64,000 bases of DNA from Stygiobacter sp043807765 (lineage in GTDB: Bacteria > Bacteroidota > Ignavibacteria > Ignavibacteriales > Melioribacteraceae): the NCBI GenBank assembly GCA_043807765.1, contig JAZDFQ010000052.1, forward strand, positions 7,354 through 71,353, given 5' to 3'. A model generated the notes under the pieces. It saw only the letters and a program-made list of their open reading frames with translations. It was not told where the DNA came from and did not search any database. The translations under genes were made by a program, and so were the position numbers. Each line of letters starts with the position of its first letter. The first letter of the stretch is position 1. Below are positions 27,318 to 34,520 of the stretch, piece by piece.

Positions 27318-28574
27318 TCAATTACTTTCTTCTAATTTCTTTTTACTGCTTATTGTTTCGTTTAAGATAATTGGGTTTGCCCAAATTCCGATGCTAAGTA
27401 TGTATGCTAAAGTTACAAACACGAAAGACATTCCAACACGCAGACCAAACATATCTCCAAGCCAGCCAATAAATAACTGAATTACAGCGCCACCAATTAT
27501 TGCCGTGCATAAAATTCCGGCAAACGATCCATGATGTTTCTCTACAGAATTTAATGCCAGTGAAAATATAATAGACCACATTACGGAAAGTGAAAAACCA
27601 ACCATAGGAAATGCGTATAGAGCAATGCTGCCGGAGCCAAACAAAGCTACAACTAAGAAAATTGCTGCAAGAATTACAGCGCCGATCAAAATTTTTCTGC
27701 TGTCAAAGAGTTTTAGTAATCCCAAACCAATTAAGCAGCCGATAGACATCATTCCCCAGAACCAGCCCACGATTGATGCGCCAACGGTAAGCGGATCGTA
27801 ATTGTGATAGGTAAAAAGAAATTTGGAAATCCAGTAACTCACTCCTTGTTCGGAGCCAACGTAAGCAAAGATTCCTATAAAGTAGAGAATAATGGTTCTT
27901 TGCCTAAAGAGGTTTATGTGAGTTTCAATTGTTCCGGATTTTTCATCTTCTTTTCTTTCAACCTCAGGAAACTTTGAAAAAATTATCAGCACAATCATTA
28001 CCAATAGAACTAGCGCAAATATCCAATACAAAGATGTCCATGGAAGATTTGATGGAACAATTTTCCCAAGAGTTGCTTTAACAATATTTCCACCGGTTCC
28101 ATTGAGGCTTGTAACCAAAAATGTTAACAGCATTGGTGCAAGAAAAGAAGCAGCGCCAAAAACCAACTGAGCCATTACCGAGTTGAACGCAAAATGCTCT
28201 TCTCCGCCGGAAACTCTTAGCAGCGGATTAATAGCAACTTGTAACATTGCAATTCCGGTTCCCATCAAAAAAAGTGACGGAATAAACACAGCATAGTGGG
28301 GAAATAGAGAAAACAAAATTGCGCCAATAAATGAAATACCGAAAGCAACTAACATTATATTTTTTTCTTTGTACTTCTCTACTAAAATTCCAGCAGGAAT
28401 AGACATTACTCCATATGCAATAAAGAATGCGAAAGGTAATAGAGCAGAAAGAGTGAGGCTTAAATTAAAACTGCTAATTACATCCGGGTTGAGCGAGCCA
28501 AGAATATTTGTAATTAATGAAATAACAAAAAAAGTTAGAAAGATTAACGCAACAATGTAATAATTCCTTTTCAT
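27318..28574 (-). CDS. MFS sugar permease, FHS (FucP-like) family
   Basis: The 418-residue protein has about twelve hydrophobic segments and the FHS hallmarks: SIPAGILVEKYKEKN between the second and third segments, GTGIAMLQVAINPLLR, and FNSVMAQLVFGAASFLAP. FHS carriers are proton symporters of fucose, glucose, galactose or GlcNAc in the inner membrane. It is the promoter-proximal gene of the minus-strand permease-ROK-SIS run and is divergent from the MGH1-like hydrolase gene, with a 304-base region holding palindromes between them. The substrate cannot be fixed; kinase and SIS neighbours argue for a hexose or hexosamine. Confidence 0.85.
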   Translation of the reverse strand: MKRNYYIVALIFLTFFVISLITNILGSLNPDVISSFNLSLTLSALLPFAFFIAYGVMSIPAGILVEKYKEKNIMLVAFGISFIGAILFSLFPHYAVFIPSLFLMGTGIAMLQVAINPLLRVSGGEEHFAFNSVMAQLVFGAASFLAPMLLTFLVTSLNGTGGNIVKATLGKIVPSNLPWTSLYWIFALVLLVMIVLIIFSKFPEVERKEDEKSGTIETHINLFRQRTIILYFIGIFAYVGSEQGVSYWISKFLFTYHNYDPLTVGASIVGWFWGMMSIGCLIGLGLLKLFDSRKILIGAVILAAIFLVVALFGSGSIALYAFPMVGFSLSVMWSIIFSLALNSVEKHHGSFAGILCTAIIGGAVIQLFIGWLGDMFGLRVGMSFVFVTLAYILSIGIWANPIILNETISSKKKLEESN

Positions 28575-28730
28575 TCATTCCTCGTTATCAACTGAACAAA
28601 TTTATGTGTCTTGAGCATGTTTAGAAGTAAGTACAATATTATGCACTCTTTACTAGAAAATTAATGCGGCAAAAAATATGAATAAACTTTTTCTATAATC
28701 AACTTTCATAAGGATAGTTAAGAGAAAATT

Positions 28731-28753
28731 TCAACTAAACATGTTTTAGTTGA
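28731..28753. promoter_or_regulatory. Near-perfect 23-base palindrome in the permease/hydrolase divergent promoter
   Basis: The arms tcaactaaa and tttagttga surround catgt with one extra base on one side. The inner half-sites ACTAAA/TTTAGT equal those of the operator-like sites before the TonB receptor gene (34116-34473), but with one more base between the arms and no central CG. It lies between divergent genes, the position expected of an operator. Confidence 0.5.
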
Positions 28754-28766
28754 CGAAAATATCCTC

Positions 28767-28781
28767 CAAAACCGCATTTTG
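28767..28781. promoter_or_regulatory. LacI-operator-like site (CAAAACCGCATTTTG)
   Basis: This 15-base site has a central CCG/CG core flanked by CAAAA and TTTTG arms, the shape of LacI-family operators. It lies 14 bases from the larger palindrome in the same divergent region. The regulator is unknown and the assignment is by shape only. Confidence 0.35.
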
Positions 28782-28878
28782 ATTTGGGCATAACAGATTT
28801 TCTCTATTTATTTGCGGAGTCGAAAAAAAAATCATACGCAACCGGAATTATTTTTTACAATTATCAACGAGAGCATCT

Positions 28879-31674
28879 ATGCAACGTTCTATCAAATTTT
28901 GTCTTTTACTCGTTTCACTTCTTTGCTTATCTGCAGAAGCAAACATAAAAGCTCAAACTCAACTTGATCAAAAATATTTTAAATCTCTTGAGAACACGCA
29001 CGATTTATCTTTGCCGGATTGGGGACCATACACAAAACGTTACATTGGCTTGTCGCACATTCCGGATAAGAGCAAAGGGATTCGGTTTGATGTAAGCGTT
29101 TTTCCAGGATTGTATAGAAGAAAAGTTATAGTGCCTGATGTTTTGTTCGAAAGTGATTTTCACCCTTGGGAAGCATCGCCAAACTTAGAGTATTTCAGTT
29201 TTCGCCACGAGCTTGAGTGGAAAGACCAAGTATATACAGACATTTCCTATTCGGAGATATCTTCTAGTGCCCGTTTGATAAGAATTAATTGCGTAAACAA
29301 CACTGAGAACAATCAAAACCTCTCTTTGCATTTTGCCGCATCGCTTCACTTTCCGCCAATAAAAGAATACACTGTAGATTCTCCCATTTATCCCGGGGAA
29401 GTAACACTGCCGCAAGGAGCTAAATGGAATAAAGCTGTGGACTACGAAGATTTACGGTTTGCTGCGCCAAGACCGCAAGATAATCTTGTGTATGATGGAA
29501 AAATGAGAGGAGAAATTAGATATCACGGTTTTGTTGGCGGTTCCGGTGTTGGAGCAAAATTTGGTTTAGATAAAGGAGATTTTATTTCTTACAAGATAAA
29601 GATTGATAAGCTAATGGATGATGCTTCTTTATTGATTCGTTATAGAATGGAAAGGGCGAAGCAAGTAACTTTAGCAATGAACGGATTAATTAATAGAGAA
29701 GTTTTATATGAGGGGAGCGATGACTTCTCCACCAAAGAAATCTACATTGGTAAACTTGATGCTGGCGAACATAATCTTGTGTTAAAATCCAAAGGTGGTG
29801 CCGAAATACAACTTGATGGATTTACAATTGTTGATGCCGGCGAAATTGCGGGAATAAAGTTTACCCAGAGAAAATGGAATTATGTTCCGCAGATTATTGA
29901 TGGACCGGTTAAAAATTCTCTCATCCTAAAGTACGATGACATTGATTTGTATTACGGACTTTTGTGGCAATACGATGTATTCGAAATTCGACAGTGGAAC
30001 CAGAGAGATTTGAGCGATTACTTCAAACGAATGGTAAACGAGCATGTTCAAAAAGTTTTTACCGGAGAAGGTGATGGACATTATACAAATGTTTTTATGA
30101 GACCGGTTAATCTTACGCCCAAATCATCAAAGACAATTTATGGAATTGTTTGCAGCGGCACTAAAGAAGAAGTAGAAAAATATCTGCACGAAATGAATTC
30201 TTCTCAAGATAAGTATGAAAGCTATTATGAAAAAGCCAAACAGCATGTTGCCGATGTTACGCCAAATAAGGAAGGGGAGAAGTATAAATTTAGTATCGAA
30301 AAGATGAATGCAACGCTGGCAACAAATGTTGTTTATCCGGTTTATACTCAAAAGCAATTTATTCGCCACAGCGCGCCGGGCAGATGGTGGGATTGCCTCT
30401 ACACATGGGATTCCGGATTTATCGGACTTGGAATGCTAACAACAGATATAAAACGTGCAATTGAAAGCTTGAATGCCTACACACAAGAGCCGGGCGCTCA
30501 GTCAGCGTTTATTCATCACGGTTCGCCGGTCCCGGTTCAGCACTATTTGTTTCTCGATCTATGGAATAAAACTCAATCCAAGGAATTGTTGGAATATTTT
30601 TATCCGCGCATGAAACAGTATCACGAGTTTATGGCTGGACGTCTCGGCAGTTCAACAACAAATGCATTGAAATCCAATCTTCTGAAAACATGGGATTACT
30701 TTTACAACTCCGGCGGCTGGGATGATTTGCCTCCTCAAGTTTACACTCATGCAAATAAATTGGAAAGCTCTGTTACGCCTGTTATTACTACATCGCAAGT
30801 AATTAGAACAGCTAAGATTTTAAGAATGGCGGCTGAGCATCTCGGAAAGAAGGAAGATGTAAAAGAGTTTGATAACGATATTCAAAAGTTCAGCAGCGCA
30901 CTTCAAAAATATTCTTGGGATGAAGACTCCGGTTACTTTGGTTATGTAGTTCATGATAAAGATGGAAAACCTTCTCACATTTTGAAATACAACAATTCTG
31001 TTAACTACAACATGGGTTTCGATGGCGCTTATCCTTTAATTGCCGGTGCTTGTACTGAAGCTCAGAAAGAAAAAATTCTTGGATGGGTGAAATCCGAAAA
31101 ACATATTTGGTCTAAAGCCGGGCTTTCGGCTGTAGATCAATCTGCGCCCTATTATAAGATTGATGGATATTGGAACGGGACAGTGTGGCTTTCACATCAA
31201 TGGTTTTTCTGGAAGACAATGCTGGATTTAGGCGAGGCTGAGTTTGCAAATAAAATTGCAGTAACAGCACTGGATATGTGGAAGAAAGAAACGGAAACAT
31301 CTTACAACAGCATGGAACATTTCATAATAGAAAACGGGCGAGGCGCCGGATGGCATCAGTTTGGCGCTCTTTCTGCGCCGGTTCTAAATTGGTTTGCTGC
31401 TTATTACCGTCCCGGGAATTTTACGACCGGTTTTGATGTGTGGTTAGAAAACAAAAAATTTGATGAACCTTACAACAGCTTATCTGTTAATCTAACTTTC
31501 AACGGCAGCAATAAAGTTTCTTCTGTGGTTGCTTGTATGAATCCCGATAATGAATATGAAGTGAAATGGAATGGAAAGAATATTGCGTACAAAACTTTTT
31601 CAAAAGGAACGTTGAGTATTGATATTCCGGTTGATAAAGAGAAAAAAGGTAAACTGGAGATTAGCAAGAAGTAA
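28879..31674 (+). CDS. MGH1/GH63-like (alpha/alpha)6 glycoside hydrolase with embedded binding-type module
   Basis: The 931-residue secreted protein has a signal peptide (to IKAQ), an N-terminal beta-sandwich, a CBM35-like stretch at about residues 210-328 (GDFISYKIKI, DAGEHNLVLKSKGGAEIQLDG) and a C-terminal alpha-barrel from about 475. The barrel shows RWWDCLYTWDSGFIGLGM, GGWDDLPPQ, GYWNGTVWLSHQWFFWKTM and YNSMEHFIIENGRG, the pattern of trehalase/GH63/MGH1-like inverting hydrolases that attack alpha-linked glucose or mannose. I cannot choose the GH family or substrate by eye. It stands alone on the plus strand, divergent from the permease, and is followed by a dispersed repeat. Confidence 0.7.
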   Translation: MQRSIKFCLLLVSLLCLSAEANIKAQTQLDQKYFKSLENTHDLSLPDWGPYTKRYIGLSHIPDKSKGIRFDVSVFPGLYRRKVIVPDVLFESDFHPWEASPNLEYFSFRHELEWKDQVYTDISYSEISSSARLIRINCVNNTENNQNLSLHFAASLHFPPIKEYTVDSPIYPGEVTLPQGAKWNKAVDYEDLRFAAPRPQDNLVYDGKMRGEIRYHGFVGGSGVGAKFGLDKGDFISYKIKIDKLMDDASLLIRYRMERAKQVTLAMNGLINREVLYEGSDDFSTKEIYIGKLDAGEHNLVLKSKGGAEIQLDGFTIVDAGEIAGIKFTQRKWNYVPQIIDGPVKNSLILKYDDIDLYYGLLWQYDVFEIRQWNQRDLSDYFKRMVNEHVQKVFTGEGDGHYTNVFMRPVNLTPKSSKTIYGIVCSGTKEEVEKYLHEMNSSQDKYESYYEKAKQHVADVTPNKEGEKYKFSIEKMNATLATNVVYPVYTQKQFIRHSAPGRWWDCLYTWDSGFIGLGMLTTDIKRAIESLNAYTQEPGAQSAFIHHGSPVPVQHYLFLDLWNKTQSKELLEYFYPRMKQYHEFMAGRLGSSTTNALKSNLLKTWDYFYNSGGWDDLPPQVYTHANKLESSVTPVITTSQVIRTAKILRMAAEHLGKKEDVKEFDNDIQKFSSALQKYSWDEDSGYFGYVVHDKDGKPSHILKYNNSVNYNMGFDGAYPLIAGACTEAQKEKILGWVKSEKHIWSKAGLSAVDQSAPYYKIDGYWNGTVWLSHQWFFWKTMLDLGEAEFANKIAVTALDMWKKETETSYNSMEHFIIENGRGAGWHQFGALSAPVLNWFAAYYRPGNFTTGFDVWLENKKFDEPYNSLSVNLTFNGSNKVSSVVACMNPDNEYEVKWNGKNIAYKTFSKGTLSIDIPVDKEKKGKLEISKK

Positions 31675-31739
31675 ACTTGAGTTAACTTGCTAACTGAAGT
31701 TACGCATGAGCTGAATTTTGTGAATTATTTTTAGTGAAT

Positions 31740-31815
31740 CTTGGTGTCTTAGTACCTTTGTGGCAGAAGAAAGCAACTGAAAAATTTTTTGCCACGAAGA
31801 CTCAAAGACACAAAG
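31740..31815. repeat. Dispersed inverted repeat of the 'cttagtgtctt...gccacaaagac' type, copy 1
   Basis: A left arm (31741-31765, ttggtgtcttagtacctttg) and a right arm (31790-31815, gccacgaagactcaaagaca) are near-complementary. It fills most of the 175-base gap between convergent genes. Related copies are at 46445-46506 and 51599-51700. Confidence 0.75.
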
Positions 31816-31849
31816 AAGTTAGTTCTCGATATTTGTTACTTGCTGCTCA

Positions 31850-34042
31850 TTAATTTTCAGCAAGATACTTGTTGTAGATTCTTTTCACTTCTTCAATAGA
31901 GTTGCCGGTAGGTTTAGTAACGTAAATATTGTTTTGTTTAGTCCAGCTTACTTCAAAATCCATCACTTTTTTATTGAAACTTTCCTTATCAAATTCTTTT
32001 CCGGTTTGTAATGATTCTTTCGCCAGCTCTATTAACATTTTCCAGCGCGGATAATAGAAATCTTTCATCATGCCGGACCATTGCTTTTGAGCATAATCAT
32101 GCAGTTTTGAATTCTTATCTCCCCAAAGTGTAATTAGATTTCTTGCATTCCATTCATAAAGTTTCTTTTCGCTTTCATTCGTTGCCCATTGTTTTGACTG
32201 ATCAATCCAATTGCCAAGTAAAAATTCTTTCCGCGTTCCAAGCAGTACATCAAGATCAAGAATTGCTTCCAACCATTTATCGCTAATCCTTTTATACTCG
32301 TCAAAATTCTTAGAGTTATATGCCGCTTCCATTTTCCGGTGCATTTCTATAGATAGGTCAGATAAACATTGTCTGGTCAAATCAACCAAATCATATGTAT
32401 ATCCCTCTGAGTTTCCAATTTCGTCTGAAGCTTCCAATAATAATTTTAGTGCTTTTCTAATGTCTGCCGGAGTGTAAAAAATTTCCGAGCGTACAAACGA
32501 ACCACGTGAGAATTCCAAAGTTGGTCTCATGCAGTAATGAGCGCCTTGCGGTCCGTGTCTAAGATCGCGGCAATCATATAGAGTAGTAATAAGTATTTTC
32601 CAAGCTTCTTCAGCTTTTGCAGATTTCTTTCCGTAACGGCGAGCTATGTATTTCATCGTCCATTCTTCTACATTCACCGAATCGGGATGCCATGTCATTT
32701 CAGTCATCAAATCGTAGATAAAAGGATTAGTTATCAACCCTTCCGGTGTTAAACCAATTCCTACTAAGTTTCCAGCTTTGGAATATTTTTGCAAGCCGGG
32801 CAATTCCTTGGTGACAGCATCGGTTCGTCCATACATTCCCATCTTTCCACCCCAATTATGAAGCATGCACCAAATCCATGGTTTGCTGTAAAATGCTTCA
32901 GTTTTTTTCCATTGAGGCTTCGCAGTTGCAAAGAGGTCTAGCAAAATCATGTGTTCATTCGGAACAGCATTGAGATAAGCTTTTATTCTTTCGGAAGTCC
33001 AAAAATCTTCGTGAAGAAATATCCACGACTGCATTACGTTCACTGCTTGAGGATCTGCTTCAACCATACTTTGCGAAACTGCCTTTGATACATAAGCAAG
33101 ATATTGCAAATCTCCGCTTATAGGATTCATCTCGTTAAATGTATCTGCTGAGTAAAGATGATCGGTTCCATAAAGTTCTGTTTGTTTTTTGATAAAGCGT
33201 TTTCCAATTTCCTTAAAGTGGGGATCAAGCGGATCTAGAATGTAAGTACCATCAAATCCTTCCCATCCTTTCATTTTTTGAATTTTCGCTTCGGGAAATT
33301 TCGTAAGCAATGCTTTTGGAACATGCCCGGTGAAAGCGGGTAATACCGGTTTCATTCCAAGTAAGTGCATCCTTGCTAAAATCTTTTTCTGAAGTTCGCG
33401 ATGTGAATCTATCCAGCTTTGCGGCAGAGGTCCGCCCCAACCATCAATGTTTCCCATCCAACCCCAGCCAAAGTATGCGGGGCCCACAAAAAAATCTTGA
33501 AGGTCGTTGTCACTTAATCCCAACTCACGATAAACTTCTTGCCAAACAGCTTCCTCACCGGTTATTGCCAAGGGCATATTAATTCCGTTCAATGCCATCC
33601 AGTCAATTTCTTTTTCCCAACGTTCCCAATCCCAGAAAGCCATGGTATAACTAAATGTACAATAGTTGAAATAGTATCTATACTTGTAAGGAGTTTCAAT
33701 ATGAATTTTATTTTCTACGAAAGGTAGTTTCTTTGGAAGTTGGAGATTATTCCCGCACCAGCTTATATGACTATTGCAATAATATTTTAGATACCAATTC
33801 AATGCAGAAATCACTTCAACGCCGGATGTTCCGCGAAGAACAATTTTGTTATTGTTACTCTCTATTTCGAAGTAATCATAATCTTGTTTTGCACTTAGCT
33901 CTACAACAAATTGTTTTGAGTTTTCACCCAGCAAGCGGCTAATAGCATCACGAGCGGCTTCTTGCGGATATGATACTTTTGCAATGAGGAAAAAACAAAT
34001 CCAAATTGCTAGTAATAGACTGCTATCTCTTTTCTTTTCCAT
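31850..34042 (-). CDS. GH89 alpha-N-acetylglucosaminidase
   Basis: GH89 enzymes release terminal alpha-linked GlcNAc (heparan sulfate, mucin, or GlcNAc-alpha linkages elsewhere). The 730-residue secreted protein (signal peptide to YPQE) contains the three NAGLU regions: an N-terminal domain, a TIM barrel starting YRYYFNYCTFSYTMAFWDW and an all-alpha C-terminal domain. Family motifs include GINMPLAITGEEAVW, GPAYFGWGWMGNIDGWGGP, the acid/base segment SADTFNEMNP and WCMLHNWGGKMGMYG. The length is normal. It is transcribed away from the TonB receptor gene; one LacI-type palindrome lies 74 bases upstream of its start codon, so it may share that regulator. Confidence 0.93.
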   Translation of the reverse strand: MEKKRDSSLLLAIWICFFLIAKVSYPQEAARDAISRLLGENSKQFVVELSAKQDYDYFEIESNNNKIVLRGTSGVEVISALNWYLKYYCNSHISWCGNNLQLPKKLPFVENKIHIETPYKYRYYFNYCTFSYTMAFWDWERWEKEIDWMALNGINMPLAITGEEAVWQEVYRELGLSDNDLQDFFVGPAYFGWGWMGNIDGWGGPLPQSWIDSHRELQKKILARMHLLGMKPVLPAFTGHVPKALLTKFPEAKIQKMKGWEGFDGTYILDPLDPHFKEIGKRFIKKQTELYGTDHLYSADTFNEMNPISGDLQYLAYVSKAVSQSMVEADPQAVNVMQSWIFLHEDFWTSERIKAYLNAVPNEHMILLDLFATAKPQWKKTEAFYSKPWIWCMLHNWGGKMGMYGRTDAVTKELPGLQKYSKAGNLVGIGLTPEGLITNPFIYDLMTEMTWHPDSVNVEEWTMKYIARRYGKKSAKAEEAWKILITTLYDCRDLRHGPQGAHYCMRPTLEFSRGSFVRSEIFYTPADIRKALKLLLEASDEIGNSEGYTYDLVDLTRQCLSDLSIEMHRKMEAAYNSKNFDEYKRISDKWLEAILDLDVLLGTRKEFLLGNWIDQSKQWATNESEKKLYEWNARNLITLWGDKNSKLHDYAQKQWSGMMKDFYYPRWKMLIELAKESLQTGKEFDKESFNKKVMDFEVSWTKQNNIYVTKPTGNSIEEVKRIYNKYLAEN

Positions 34043-34115
34043 TTTTAGTCCTTTAACTTCTCAAATATACTTTTCCGACAACAATTGTTTCAAGCAAATT
34101 ACAAATACGTTAATC

Positions 34116-34131
34116 ACTAAAGCGGTTTAGG
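34116..34131. promoter_or_regulatory. LacI-type operator 1 (GH89 side)
   Basis: ACTAAAGCGGTTTAGG is a 16-base near-palindrome with a central CG, the shape of LacI-family operators. It lies just upstream of the minus-strand GH89 gene and about 270 bases from operator 2. Confidence 0.7.
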
Positions 34132-34356
34132 TAAAATAGGGTTTTTTAGATTAAATTTTCATATATAATCTTGTAGCAGCTTGATATAATCAAGCGTCTG
34201 GTTATTTGATTTTTTGCATTTTTTTGCTAAAAACCGCACTTGGTGGTTTATACTCAATGATCACAAGCCAATTAAAGCTTTCAACTGGAAGGAAATCACT
34301 TTTTTCATTTTCAAGAGATAAAAACAAAAAATTTTTAGGCAAACCAAAAAAAGTAT

Positions 34357-34384
34357 TTGACACTAAATAAAAATGGCTTATATT
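34357..34384 (+). promoter_or_regulatory. Probable sigma-70-type promoter of the TonB receptor gene
   Basis: TTGACA (34357-34362), a 16-base spacer and TATATT (34379-34384) form a near-consensus promoter about 135 bases before the receptor start codon. The very next base begins operator 2, so a repressor bound there would block the start site. Bacteroidota often use other promoter forms, so the match needs mapping. Confidence 0.55.
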
Positions 34385-34400
34385 ACTAAAGCGGTTTAGT
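34385..34400. promoter_or_regulatory. LacI-type operator 2 (abutting the promoter)
   Basis: ACTAAAGCGGTTTAGT is symmetric except at the two bases next to the central CG; the symmetry extends to TTACTAAA and TTTAGTAAA. It immediately follows the predicted -10 box, a classic repression position. Confidence 0.75.
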
Positions 34401-34459
34401 AAAACTTTCTAATCTTCCTCTTTTGCAGTCATTAATTGTTTTGTTGATAGTTGAAATAA

Positions 34460-34473
34460 ATAAAGCGGTTTAT
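34460..34473. promoter_or_regulatory. LacI-type operator 3
   Basis: ATAAAGCGGTTTAT repeats the core of operators 1 and 2. Its centre is 74 bases from that of operator 2, close to seven helical turns, which would allow looping. It lies 47 bases before the receptor start codon. Confidence 0.65.
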
Positions 34474-34520
34474 CAAAAATAAACTGAAATCACAAATACA
34501 TCGAACTAAGAGAGAAATCA

